Of a stretch of 64,000 bases of DNA, positions 9,034 through 27,236 are shown one piece after another. The translations under genes and the position numbers were made by a program. Numbering within the stretch: position 1 is the stretch's first letter; each line of letters opens with the position of its first letter. Where the stretch lies: assembly GCA_001600095.1 (NCBI GenBank), contig BCIX01000003.1:1736001-1800000 (forward strand), written 5' to 3'. The DNA is from Bullera alba. Lineage: Eukaryota; Basidiomycota; Tremellomycetes; Tremellales; Bulleraceae. The notes beneath the pieces are model-generated. The model ran no database searches. It was not told where the DNA came from and was given only the letters and a program-made list of their open reading frames with translations.

Positions 9034-11710
9034 CTAACGTTGCGGTTGCTGGAAGACAGAATCAGTCGAGGCCTCCAAGACACTCTCATGCGGAACAGAC
9101 TCACCAACAAGGCGAGTAATGAAGAGACATCAGTCGCTGGACCCGGACCCGGTGGAGGTGGTCTATACCCTTGATTCTGTTGATACGGCGGTCCCGGCGG
9201 TCCTGGTGGCCCTGGAGGTCCTGGCGGCCCACCGTGGGGAGGACCATACCCTGGAGGTCTGGCCTGATACCCACCTGGGCCGCCAGCGCCTGGAGGAGGT
9301 GGCCTGAAACCATTGCCTCCTGGAGGCGGTCGAGGGGGTCCTCCTGGAGGACCATATCCACCAACATCTCGACCGGGACTTGGTCCTGCATTCTGTCTGG
9401 GCGGCGGATGATATGGTGGGTTTGAGTTGCCGGATGCAGGAGGCGGGCCGTAATCGTAGGGTAGGCGCGGTGGTCTGGAGGATCCACCAGGACCAGATCC
9501 TGGCCCATTGTTCCCATATGGAGTAGCAGCAAGAGGTGGTATGGGTGGCGGGGCAGGCGGTCTATACTGTCCAGAAGGGATGTAAGGCTGTTGAACCGGA
9601 GCTGGAGGACCGGAGGGCCCAGGTCCATACCTTCCACCAGGAGGTCCCCCAGGAGTTCCCCCGTAGCCTCCGTGACCCCTCACTGGACCGGGTCCTGGAG
9701 GACCATAGCCATTGTCGGCTGGTGGTCTGAACCCGGATCGATTACTGGCCGGCGGTGGAGGTCCACTTGCTGGCGTGACTCCTCCCAGAGAGGCTAAAAG
9801 CTTCGACAAGTCAACACCCGCATGTATCCCCGAAATAGATCGCTGCACTTACATCCTGAACTCGACGCGCTTGCTCCAATCGGCCATCGTCTTGAGGAGG
9901 CGCATTTTGCGTTGGGGGTCGCTCATCGTATCGCCCGGCAGGGGGCGGAGGACCGTAGCCGTAGTTGTTCGGACCGCCACCACGTTGAGGTGAGGGAGCA
10001 TACGGTCTCTGTTCGTCTCTCCCGTACGAGCCTCTCCTGTCACCGTCATTTCTACCGCCGGCTGGAGGTCCATTTCGGCGCGTTTGTTCGGCAATTGCCC
10101 TATCAAGATGCGTTAGGGTTAGACCTGAAAGGCGTCAGAATATTGCTTACAAGGGCGGCTGATAATCCATCTCATCCCATACAAAGCGCAAATCAAGGTG
10201 GCCTCCGCCGAAAGGTTTATCATTCATCTGGTCGAAGAATAGCGCCGCTCCTCTGCTGTCAAAGAATTCCACCAGCTTTTTACTAACATGAGTCGCTCAG
10301 CTCGATCTTCCTCGTATAGGTTTTATCGATCAACTCACTCTGGCTCTTTGGCTTGTCGAACAGATCTGATCTCGCCAAAACCTTCTGCCATCCGGCCCAG
10401 ATCCATTTCATTGATAAATCTCTGTCCTCGCACGGCTACCACTATTGAGCCCTGCGCTTTTGTAAGCGCTAGGAGAACGAAAAAATGATTAAGCACAACA
10501 TGGCCCACCTGATTCTTGTCCTTGTCGCAGCGGGCATTGGTGTCTTCCGGACGCGGTAGAGAGAAGTGCACATCCATCTGAGATAAGTGTCAGCTATGTG
10601 CTGGCTCTCAAGCTAAACTGCACTTACTGGTCTGCCCTTGATGCTCGTGTTGTGCATAGCCTCCCTAGCTCTCTCTGCTCCTCGTATGTCGAACTACGCA
10701 GCGACAGTCAACCCAATGTTGGCCACCCCAACAATGGCGCTCACATATGTAATGAAAATCATGCCTCGCTTGCCCACCAAGTCGAAGAACTCTTTAATCT
10801 CGCCAAAGCTGATGAATGAAGAACGGAGCCATTCAACATCGGCATCGTACTATTTGAGCTGATCAGTTGTGACGTGCTAGGAAGCGCCTAATGACTCACC
10901 GATACGTTGCGGACAAAGAGAGTTCGACACTTGCGCTCAGGTCGACCATCGCCATGGTCTCGATCGCCCAGTTTGCCGTGATTACGAGGGCCTGTTGTTA
11001 TTCCCACGAGTAAGAATTGGTTCGTTCATGGTAGTCGAGTCTTCGAGCAGGAATTGTGACGCTGTGAGGGATTGCTCTCATTCTCATCTGATGCGGTCGA
11101 CGCCCACCGTGTCCTTTAACCTTATACCCTGAGACTGAGCCCCTCAGACACCTCAAATCCTTCGATCTCGGTCCACATGACACATTTCTCCGGCCGCAAG
11201 ACAAGCGCGCATTTCACTCAGAGGACGTTGAGGCCATTTTGTCTCAGCAGGGAAGGTCACACTCAAATGACAGGTCGCTCGAAGCAAGATGGGGCTAGAG
11301 AGGGAAACTGAAGAAGCACGAAACAACAGAAAACCATGCTCACCAGGACTGGATCGTCTGCCATTGCCTTGACCGCGACCACTGTTTTCATGGCTTCTTT
11401 CTCGGCCTCCATTATTCCTGACACCACCCCTACCACGTTGACCTCCGCCGCCAGGGCGGTCATTTCTTGGAGGCGGGCCACTATCATTTCGGTATCCGTC
11501 ATTCGGTGGACCGTTAGGATTATAAGAGCCTTCAGGTCTGTATCCTCCTCCGTTACCGTGAGAATCGTAGGGTCCTTGCTGTATAGGCGGATAGGGCGGT
11601 AGCGAAGCAGAAGTCGAAGCCGCTGGAGAGAACGAAGGCGGCGGGGGGTGAGAAGGATCTGAAGGATAGCCGTGGTTGGATGCGCTGGGAGAATACGAAG
11701 GATAACTCAT
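9034..11710 (-). CDS. Mei2-like tandem-RRM RNA-binding protein
   Basis: The gene has about ten exons. Exon 1 (11344-11710) encodes a Pro/Ser/Gly-rich N-terminus with RG-rich patches. RRM1 follows: CRTLFVRNVSYDADVEWLRS, FGEIKEFFDL and the RNP1-like KRGMIFITYFDIRGAERA. RRM2 is IVVAVRGQRFINEMDLGRMA, FGEIRSVRQ and LVEFFDSRGAALFFDQMN. The RNP1 form RGxxxIxYxDIRxA and the spacing are typical of Mei2-type proteins, which bind RNA in meiotic and nutrient-linked control in fission yeast. The C-terminal third is a long PPGPPGPP / GGYGPP low-complexity region, likely disordered. The third RRM of classic Mei2 is not visible. The stop at 9034 follows from splicing the last intron, which puts QPQR and a stop right after SSLLALL. 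The first intron is exceptionally long. The actual RNA targets are unknown. Confidence 0.8.
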
Positions 11711-12431
11711 CCTTGCTTATGTTTTTTTCGTCTTCACTGGTCGTCCTAGTCGCTGAAGAAATACCAATTTAGACGCAAAGAGGCAACCAACCCCACAGAC
11801 CACTCAGCCTGAGCAGATGAGGCGATGTAGGCGCTGCGATCCACTGCTGTTCGCACTGGATACAGTCGGGGATTCCAGATTCTGGGATTTCGACGGCTCT
11901 CTTGACTCGTCTCCTGGCTTCCGATAGAATTGTCGGTCAGTCACCGTTGCGGACCGACTTAATCTTCGTCGCAGAGAGATCGTCGAAGCGCGGCGTATGG
12001 AATCGGGTGGTGGACTGAAGTTGCCCAAACAGTGAAGAGGGAAGGAAGGAAGAGGAGACAGTACTAATTGTTCGGGTCTCCTCCTCTAGCGACGTTCCCT
12101 CAATCTTCGATCCAAACGGCGACCTCAGGCGGAGGTGGCACTTGTAATCGACAGTCTAATTAGACTACAAACCAGTGTTTCTAAATGGATTACGAGTACG
12201 AAATGCTTCCTTATCTCTGCATTTGGTTCCGCTTACCGGTACTTCACAGACTGAAACGCCCAGCCGGCGCCGACCACCATTGCCACTGACACCTACGGTA
12301 TAGCGCGAGTAGCCTGTTGCACCACTTGCACGCAATACAACGTCTACCCATACATTGCGATACCAAGTCTCTCACTATACCTTACGCAGCAACCAGAGAC
12401 CCTATAGCTCGCCGATACTACAGTTGATACC
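11711..12431. promoter_or_regulatory. Divergent promoter region, Mei2-like gene / Rab5 gene
   Basis: About 720 nt separate the two divergent starts. It holds short open frames without ATG starts or splice support and a C/A-rich stretch before the Rab5 ATG. I see no specific motif that I can name. Confidence 0.45.
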
Positions 12432-13684
12432 ATGTCGAGAACGACGTCCTTCAAATTGGTCCTACTAGGTGGGTCCCCATCGGCCGACTCGTCCTCCGCA
12501 TGACCAGAGCGCCATCCTCCGAACTTGTCGCGTCTAATCTATTCATCATGAACGTCAAGCTGAACTCGTAACTAGGAGAGTCAGCTGTTGGAAAGAGCAG
12601 TCTGGTCTTGAGATTCGTGAGTGCAGTGGACTGGCTACCGTCTTATCATGATGAGCCGCACTGACACTCATCGTAGGTACGCAATGAATTCTCAGACTTC
12701 AGGCGAGTCACTCAAGTGTCTCAGACGATTAAGAGCTAACAGTCACTCACTTCTAGGGAATCTACTATTGGTATGTGGAAGGGATGATGAAGTGGCTATA
12801 TCTCTCGTTGGTGACTGACGCGACGTCCCTTTGTTGTCTTCAGGCGGTGAGCATCTTGAGTAGTCCCGAGTCTGGCCCAGCTGCTGACTCTTACTAGCCG
12901 CATTTCTGACGCAGACGGTACCACTGGATGAATCTACCAACATCAAGTTCGAGATCTGGGACACTGTGCGTCGACAAGAGAGACTGCGGGATCAAGCGCT
13001 AACCACCGTGTTCTTCTCAGGCTGGTCAAGAACGTGAGCCATGTTGAGCATCGTTGCTCGGACATACAGCTCTGAGCTTATCAATACGCCAGGATACAAG
13101 TCGCTCGCACCTATATATTTCCGAAACTCGAATGCTGCCGTTATCGTATACGACATAACTCAGGTGAGCACTGGCTGTCAAACTCTATGACTAATGCTGA
13201 CCCGCCCATAGCCACCTGAGGTGAGCTCTGCGTCACAAAGACTGATAAAAATCTCCTAGACATTGGCTGACCCGTATCAGACATCGTTCGAGAAGGCCAA
13301 GTCTTGGGTTCGAGAACTGCAAAGACAGGCGGATCCATCCATCGTCATCATGCTCGTCGGAAACAAGTTGGATATGGAGTCTGCCCGGAAGACGCCGAGA
13401 GCCATGGGCGAGCAGTTCGCTCAGGAGGAAGGTTTGCTGTTCACGGAAGCGAGTGCGAAAACTGGCGACGGAGTCGAGGAGCTATTTGCGGAGATTGGTG
13501 AGTTTGCCGTCCACATGAACGACCCTCCCATGTGTACCTTGAGTGATGGTCTATGCTAACTTCACTCCTTACAGCCAAGAAGCTCCCTCTGAACGCTCCT
13601 CCACCACGGACTGGAGCTGGAGGCAAAGGAGTGAACGTCCAAGGCCAGAGCGAAGAGGCAGCCCCGTCGGCCTGTACCTGTTGA
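12432..13684 (+). CDS. VPS21: Rab5-type endosomal GTPase (Vps21/Ypt51 family)
   Basis: Eleven exons spread over 1.25 kb encode about 202 residues. All GTPase motifs are present: P-loop GESAVGKSS, switch I ESTIGAAFLTQ (Rab5-specific), WDTAGQERYKSLAP in switch II, NKLD for guanine specificity, and ASAK. The end, SACTC, is a CxC-type double geranylgeranylation signal. Rab5 controls early endosome fusion and vacuolar sorting. Exon lengths are 37, 41, 26, 14, 3, 68, 13, 71, 9, 217 and 110 nt. The 3-nt exon (12844-12846) supplies the Gly-Ala junction of switch I and is needed for an intact TIGAAF. The intron 12703-12756 has a GC donor. The 9-nt exon (13212-13220) is less certain: it adds PPE before TSFEKA, two residues more than most relatives, while skipping it leaves one too few. 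Confidence 0.93.
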
Positions 13685-14367
13685 TGATCGGATCTCGCTG
13701 TATCAATATCCTAGTGTCAAGCTGTCGAGATCTTGCGAGAATCCTCCTATTCAGCGCTCTTGTATTCCTCCTTCTTCTCTTGTGTTCTCGTATACGGTCA
13801 TGTAATAATCCAGATGGGCAGAGATGGGCGAGGGCGTCGCCCTTTGCGGACCTGCGGAAGTATTCACCGGACCGAGAATTGTCCGACTTTTGCTTGGATC
13901 TTGGGACTTGGAACAACAGATCAACCGATTGTATTGACTGACTGGGCATTGCTACAGCGACTCAAAGCTCTCTGCATCTCTTGTTCGCTGTCCACTTCAC
14001 TGGCATGGCAGCCTACAAGCCATCGTGATCGCAACTCTCTGCTCATACTGGACGAAGTCGGGCCAGTCGACAGAAAGGACAGCCGTCAAGTTTGCGCCGA
14101 ACTTAGCTAGCTCAGCTCTTGGTGATCAGCAAGGACCCCTTACCAGGCCAGGTGTCATTCCAGATCTGGGGAGGAGTGAAGGCTTCAAGCTGTGTCATTA
14201 AACAAAGGAGCTCTGAACGAGAAGCAAAACCTTCTCGAACCTTTGTTGTAAGCCATCGACACTTGTCCACCATATCGCTTTAAACCTTGCGAACCCCAAG
14301 TCGACAAACGAAACTTCCGCTGCTTCCACTCTGGAACGTATTCGACATTGAAGAGCCTGTTCCCAAC
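13685..14367. other. Intergenic between Rab5 and the ABC transporter
   Basis: The 680-nt gap holds the Rab5 3' untranslated region and the transporter promoter, both on the plus strand. Short open frames on both strands have no family features. A C/T-rich stretch near 13740-13800 may belong to the Rab5 3' end. Confidence 0.45.
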
Positions 14368-20489
<6,122 letters not shown>

Positions 20490-20953
20490 GACGTTCGAAT
20501 CTAGCGCGCCTTAGTTGGACCGTTGGAACGAAACACGCCCGCGTGTTCTGGCCATAGACGACATAGAGTGGCATGGCATGTATGATAAAGGACTGACAAA
20601 CGATCGGCGACGGACTTGGAATACCTCCTTTCACGTCCTACCCCGAACTTGGTCTCGTGTTCAATGGTACGGTGGCGACGGTCAAGTATCGCTCCTCATG
20701 AGTACCACTCACCGCTCGAAGGCTGTTCTTCCTCACCTCGCCTGCACATAGCCAAGGACGTCTGATCTCGCTCCAGGTCATCCAATCCAGATACAACGTG
20801 ATTTGACCACGAGCATGCCACCTCAACGAAACAAAACCCACTTCTCGCGCCTTCCCAGCCAAGCTCGGAGCGCTCTCAGTCGCTTGAGCCTGGGCAGCTG
20901 GCGTCGGCGCAGAGACATTCAGGCTGGATCCTCGACTGGCAAACAGGAGGGGC
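20490..20953. other. Intergenic downstream of the ABC transporter
   Basis: A 460-nt stretch between the transporter stop and the next small gene. An open frame at 20581-20751 has an ATG but no splice continuation that I can support. I see nothing else. Confidence 0.4.
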
Positions 20954-21587
20954 ATGGCTCGAGCTCACGGATACGGTAGGCAAGCGGCCTTTGACCGGTG
21001 TGACGGTTTGCGGCTCGTCGGACGAAGACAAAACACAAGATAATCTGCAATTCCATCCTTCGGCCTTTGACTTTTTGAAAAGCGGCAGGGGATGTAGCGT
21101 ACTGGTATCAAATCCAAAAGCTGAACAAACAACAGAGAACGACCAAACTCTAGAGACGGGCTGGGATGAGGATCCAAATCTGACCGCACTCCCAGATACC
21201 GGGACTTCCCTCTCCAAAGTCACCACTGCGGCTTCTCACAAAGTCGACGATAGCGAACATCGTGATCGGCGGTATGCCTTAGCTGTGGAGGATTCGAACC
21301 TAACAATCCCCAAGCCAGACTACATCTCGAAGCCAAATGTGAATGGTTTGATCATGCGGAAATTGACGGAACTCGAGGATGAGCCTTTCTCGGCGGACTC
21401 CCAAGATGACACGGAGGCGGGCTGTTTTGGATGGAGGGCGTCTAGATGGGTGAAACCGTGGGGTGGCCGCCGTAGCAGGGAGTCTCGATCAGCTTCGAAG
21501 GTCACTGACTCTGTACCACGTTTGGTCGGAAGTCTTGAGAAAGGAGGAATATCGCAATTTGGTCCGTCAAGTTCAGTCCCCAGCTAA
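20954..21587 (+). CDS. Small acidic orphan protein
   Basis: Two exons, 20954-20975 and 21028-21587, joined in phase 1 across a 52-nt GTAGGC...AAG intron with CTTTGAC/GTGTGAC branch-like sites, give 193 residues. The protein starts MARAHGYDKTQDN, is rich in Asp, Glu, Ser and Thr, and has a basic tryptophan-containing patch near the end (FGWRASRWVKPWGGRRSRES). I recognise no domain. It ends 60 nt before the end of the convergent large gene. The first exon is only 22 nt, so the start is uncertain; the reading frame itself is open further upstream. It could also be a chance frame. Confidence 0.42.
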
Positions 21588-21647
21588 TTATCTCGTGGTC
21601 TAAAGACCGCTCAGAAAGACCAATGAGATTGTTCTCGCATGCATACC

Positions 21648-24600
21648 TCAGACTCTGACAACTCGCACTGCCCTCCCTCCTGCTGGGGTACCCATCACTT
21701 CCCTGGCTCGTTTGACCTGATCATTGCTCGGACTTGCTTCCTTTGCAATCCTCTCCTGCTCCTTCTCTTCGTCCAAATCCTCCTTCTCAAAGTTTCTAGG
21801 TCCGCTGTCAGCCTTAGCCAGTAGCTCTCTAGCTTCATCATCCGAGTCGATCGTTCCTTCACTACTTGCTTCGTCCTCTTGGTCGGAATAGTGAGAATCG
21901 CTTGACCAAGCCGAAGGACGGCGAACCTCGTGGGCTGTACCCTCGGAGCCAAAAGTCAGACCTGGTGGTGTCACGACTACGCTTTCTTGCTGGTGAGGGT
22001 GTATCACTCGATCAGCGATCTGCTCCTCCGCTTTCTTCTTGGTCAGTCTCCTGCTATGTCCATCCGATCGGTCTTTGTCGGTTTGCTGTTTGGCTTGCTG
22101 GATGTTTTCCGGCTTAGGGACGGATCTCCCAGATGATGACAGCTTCTCGGACATCCGATCCGCCAAACTACTGATTCTCTCCCGTACCCTGTGTTCAGGA
22201 GGTGCAGGCGAAGGAGTCGTAGTTTGGACTTTCTTCGTGGCGGCTGGCGCATCTCGGGCTATAGCTCTCGACGAGTCGGCATTATGTACAGATATCAGTC
22301 CTCTGCTGTCCGGTTTGGCATCCGTATGCAGGAACTGCAGGAGCTGTTCGAGGATATTTATCATTCCTCGAGCGGGTTCAGGCGGTGAATGAGAGGCCGA
22401 ACTGGCATCTTTCGACTCTGCGGATCTGGATAGCTCCTGACGGATGGTGAAGATGGCATGTATCGCACTGCCCGGAGTCAGCCAGCCTTGCTCTTGTTGA
22501 TGAGACTGCTCACCTCTTGATCGAGAAGCCGTCCTTGGTCCAGTCTCTCAACATGCTCTGCACGGCCTTGAGCATCTCCGGTGTGATGTACTCGCTAAGA
22601 TTGAGGATGTGCTCCAAGACAGCTTCCAGTGATCCATACTCGAAAGCTGAGCAACAAGGTCAGTGACCGACACCTGAGCCGCCCGTCAGATGACGTACCT
22701 TGCGCGGCCTTCCGCTCGAAGTGTCCTAGATTCTTATCCTCCCCTGCGGCAATGGCTTGAGCTCGCTTTTCTTGCTGTATAGCCAGGTATTTGCGTATCA
22801 CATTGACATGCCTGATGAACTCGGCTAGAGGACCTATGAGCGCGACTATAGTTCTTCAGTCAAGGTTTGCTCACTGAGGGAATGGGTATGCTCTTCCCCA
22901 AAGACGTCCTTCATAGTGCTGACTATATCCCGTTGCATCAACAGACTTGTCAGAAGCCTTGGTAGGATTTCGACCAGTAACGGGCTGTCTTGTGACAATC
23001 TCTTGCCCCGGTGGGATGCCATCAAATGGGCCAAGAGGTCATTGGCCAGATCTGAAGACAGGTCAGCTTGTTTCGACAAGGTTTCGGATCTTGCACTGAC
23101 CGATGCATGAGACTAGAGACAGAAGACACTTGGACCAGGTTAGAGTAGTGTCCGATGGATCCACGGTGCGGCCAGGTGTCTGAGAGCGTCGATGGCGGCT
23201 GGTGATCGTCCTGCTTGGCACAGTACTGTCGGGCGGGATGGAGAGATCAAAAGGCTGTGGGCCTTTCGGTATGGGTTTGGGGGAAGGGAATCCTCCGGGC
23301 ACTCTGGGTACCTGCTCGTCGGGTGTAGGAGGGCTTGCTTGGCGCTTGATCTGATCTTCCTCAGTACCTGTACCGTCCTCCTTCACGGACGATCTGGTCT
23401 CGCCCAAGATCTCCTTTAGGATCTCTGGGTCTAGCGGCTCCTCTGACTCCGGTTGGAAAGGCTGCTCGACTTGATGCGTGATTGGCTTCGCTTTGGCCGA
23501 CGCAGCAGCAGCTCTGAGCTCCTCGCGTCTCTTACTCAACTTGGTCATCTCCGTCTCCCCAGCCGCCTTTTCGACTTTGCCCTCCGCGATCTTCTCTTTG
23601 AGCCTAATCATACGCTTCTTGTTCTCCTCCAATTTCTCTTCGATATCTCCTCTTCCACCCTCCTTCTCCGCCTTCTCTAAGACAGCTGGTGCGTCGACCT
23701 CCTGCTTCGTCTTAGTCGAAATCTTGGAGGTCATATGCTTCAGGGTCTGCCGTTCCGCCATGAGCTTCTTGAGCATCTGATCACCTTGACTCTTGTCAGA
23801 ATTGCCGGCCTTGATTCCATCTTGAATCTTGATCATCTTCGCCTTGTTCGCTTCCAAGCGCTTCTCCGTGTCGTCTGCGCTCTTTGGAGCTTGCTCGACA
23901 GGTCTCTTGCCGAGTGCTTTCGCAGAAGGCGGAGGCTCGGCGCCGGTTGGGTCTCGCTTTGATGATGGTGTCTCAGTGCTCTCTCTGGCCTTGGCTAGCT
24001 TCTTTAACAGCTTTCCTCCGCTTTCTTCGTCTATAGTGCCTTCGGCCATCCGTCTCTTCACATCGATAATGCTCTGCTTGTTGGTCTCGAGGTCACCGCC
24101 GGCTTTGTCGACATGGCTGCGACTTGCTCGTGAGCTAGGGTCGGCTCGCGTCGATGAAGCCTGATCCGGCTTGAGCGATCCCTCCTCCTTTCCTGCGCCG
24201 GTCGCACTCGCCTTAAGTTCTTCCCTTTGCTTGAGCAGCTTTTTCATCAGCTTGCTACCCTCATCTTTCGACAGATTTCCCGCGTGGATCTTCACATTGA
24301 CATGATTGATGGCTCGTTTGTTCTCCTCGAGGGGGCTCATGTTGTTTGGCTCGGTAGCTCTCGAGCCTGCTACCGCTGGCGATGCTGACGATGGCAGCTT
24401 GTCTGACATGACCTCGGCTGCTGGATTGGAAGACCTCTTCTTGAGTCGCTCGCGTTTGATCATGAGGTGTTTTAGCTCGGAACCCCCTTTGTCCTTGTCC
24501 AACACGCCTTTTGACATCTGATCCTTCACTCGAATGACATCATTCTTGTTCTGCTCCAGCTCTGCGACTATACGGTCCGATTGGGCCCGATCTTCCCGCT

Positions 24601-26980
24601 TGGTCTCGGGTGCTTCATCCTCAGATTCGACTCTCGCTTTAAGATGATCGTCGCGACCGGGTACTATTGCACTCCTGGGTTTTTGGGCAGGTGAGTCGAG
24701 AGGCTTACTCTTCTCGACCGAGGCTTTCGTCACCACGCTCGTCGACTGCTGCTTGGGCTTCTCGGGAGGCGAGGTCTTTGTTCGAATCTCGATAGCTTTC
24801 TTCACCTTATCGATTTCCATGTTCAGCTTCTTGGTCTCCAGAGCAGCTTCTTCCGAAGACATGTCGCCGGTTTTGACTTTTCCTCTGATCCGATCCCGCT
24901 TCTCCCTGAGATGCGCCAATCGAGCTTCTAGCTTCTCCGCCGAGGTGTCGAGATGGCCATCCGCGACCGCTCGTTCTGTCGCGGCACGATAGACAGCCTC
25001 TTCGACCTGTTTCGGCGAAAGACCACCTTTTGGTACGGCACTCTTGCCCTTCTCTGCCTCGCGTTGCTTGAGCATAGCCTCCACTTGGCGTCTTTGCATC
25101 TCGTCCATTTGATCCAGATCGAGTTTCCGAGGGGACTGCTGTTTATCGTGAACCACGGCTTGGCCGTCTGCTGTGCTTGCTGGCTTCTTGGATCGCGCTC
25201 TATCGCTGTCCGTCCTGGCCTCTGGGACAGGAGGCTTACCCCGTTCACCGGTGTAGACGGGAGGGGGGCTCTTCGGGCCCTCGTCCGAATTGGTAGATTG
25301 GGTCTTCCCAGATCGATGAGGTTCAGCTTCTCTAACAATGTCTCTTGTTGCCTTCGACCGAGGTGTTTGTCCTGGCGCCTTATTGACATCCGCCGACTTG
25401 GAAATTTGTGATGTGTGCTTGAGCTCCTTCGATGTCGGTATGTTACCTGGCGAGCGTTTAGACCTCATGGTGTCCGAAGTGTCGACCTCGCGCCTGGGAG
25501 CAGTACCGATGTCTGATTTTCGATGAGACCTGTCTCCAGCTCCAGAGATCTGATCGTCAGGATGATCATCAGAGGGATGGATGCCATGCTGCAATCCTTG
25601 GCCAAGATAGGAGTGATGCGGTGGCGTGTACGGGACATAGATGACATGAGGGGGCTGGTGAAGCGCTGCAGTACAGCATGGCGGGATATGCGGGTGATGA
25701 TGGATCGAGTGGGCGTGACTAATGTAGTACGGGCCGATGTGCCCCTGATGACCCGTAGAGCCAGTCCCCATCTCGAATGAAGAGACATGTGGTGGAGCGG
25801 AAGACAGCTGATGTGGCTCTGCCGAGGAGTATGGATGTTGTACCTGAGAGGCGTGCGGGCCTGTTTGTTGATCTGATTGCGGTGCTGCGGTCGTAACGTG
25901 AGGGGCGAACGATGACTGGTGCGGTGGTGCAGAAGTTGGGCCAAGATTGTAAGCGGCTGCCGACCATTGCTGTCCTGTGGGATGAACAGGCTGATAGCTC
26001 TGAGTTCCAGGAAAGTACAGCATTGGCGGCGGATGATGTTGCCCATGCTGCGGTGGTGGGGGATGCTGTGGGCCATACTGCGGTACTTGAGAGAGTCCGG
26101 GCGATGGAGCATTGTAGTACTCTTGTACCAAGCCGTGCATCGGCCTAACCGGACCAGTTGGGAAAATCTGCCCTCCATCGAAACCCGCATTGGGATTTGG
26201 CGGCGCGGAATGAGTTTGATTGGGAAATGTTGTCGATGTGGGGCGAGATGGTGGGCGGGGATACTTCCCTGGTGGAAACGCTGACGAGACTTGAGTCGGA
26301 GGATTCTGATCGTGAACAGCGGGACGGGACGAACCCAGCTTTGTCAACTTTGACCATTTTCCCAGTCGCGACGGTTTCTTCTTGAGTCGACCAGCTTCTC
26401 CGTCATCCGGCAGGGTCTTTTCGGGTTGTGGATCAGGTGGGTCGTCATCCTCGCCATCGTCGTTGACCAGCTGTAGAGAGGCTCGTAGTGGTGGTGATGG
26501 GGGACGAGATGCAGCCGTAGATTCCGCCAAGACCTGTCTCAGGAGACCGAGTAGATCTCCAACATCATTACGCTGTTCCCCGTTGGTGGGGCGACCAACA
26601 AGCGGTGAGCTGGGGCGAGGAGCCATCTCTTCAACTGCAGAATCCGGTGTATCTCCCTCTTGCTCCTCGACCTTTCCTTCGATCGGCGATTCCAGCAGAT
26701 CGAGCTTCTTGTGTTCGTCGTCACTATCTTCCCCGTCTATCCGTATACGGACCCTCTTCTTGGGCGGAGTAGGCGGTCGCTGGATCAATGGTCCTGTGAT
26801 CTCTGTTGGCGCCGGTTCAGCGGCTTTCCCCTTCTCCGCTGCCTTGCCCAGAAGTTTGGTAGGCGATAGAAGAGTCCTTAGTGAGAACGAGGGCTTGGCC
26901 GGAGGTGCTTTAGCCCTAGTATCGGGCAAATCGTCCTCTCCGGAAGAGTCGTCCGAGTCTACGCCAGGGGGAGCGAACAT
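21648..26980 (-). CDS. 1714-aa repeat coiled-coil protein, Pro/His/Gln-rich N-terminal half
   Basis: Five exons (23101-26980, 22875-23051, 22699-22833, 22514-22646, 21648-22467) join in frame to 1714 residues. Residues 1-250 are acidic and Ser/Pro-rich with a basic patch (PKKRVRIRIDGED). Residues about 250-500 are rich in Pro, His, Gln and Tyr. From about residue 680 to 1170 there are six related helical units of the form LExNKxxIxxVKxxMxxGxxxKxxGxxLxKKLxxxRExL, separated by Ser/Lys-rich linkers. Then comes a conserved-looking helical domain across the small exons (DLANDLLAHLMASHRGKRL, KYLAIQQEKRAQAIAAGEDK, EYITPEMLKAVQSMLRDW), an acidic Ser-rich region and the C-terminus. I do not recognise the family. 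The layout suggests a scaffold with disordered and coiled-coil parts. The start at 26980 is the first good ATG in the long frame. Confidence 0.78.
23490..24945 (-). repeat. Six coding repeats of a ~40-residue helical hairpin
   Basis: Within the large protein, units beginning LEARLAHLRE, LEQNKNDVIR, LEENKRAINH, LETNKQSIID, LEANKAKMIK and LEENKKRMIR repeat every 60-90 residues. Each shows helix, G-turn, (D/K)-rich turn, helix ending KLxxxRExL. The last five are clearly alike; the first is the most diverged. Confidence 0.75.
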
Positions 26981-27236
26981 CGATCATGAAGCATGGACAG
27001 GGCACCAATGTTCAAACACCATAGGCTACGAGCGATACCGATAGCAAAAGTATACCGACGCGAATAGGCAGACCGAGGATACACCATGTAGACGGAGAGT
27101 CGACACAAAGGATCATGCCGTAGTCCAACTCAGGTAGTGGTGAAAGGACCCGCCACCGAGACTAAAACACCGATACAAACCTTTCAGACCTGATGTCTAA
27201 GGCAAGTACCTAAATGCATGTCTATGTCGATGGTGT

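Noticed and set aside
21290..21302. GGATTCGAACC, the reverse complement of a tRNA B box
   Set aside because: The flanking bases do not form a T-stem or acceptor stem and no A box lies at the right distance; it falls inside a coding frame.
24753..27044. Several plus-strand frames antisense to the large coiled-coil gene
   Set aside because: They mirror the repeat and Pro-rich coding sequence and have no splice or domain support.
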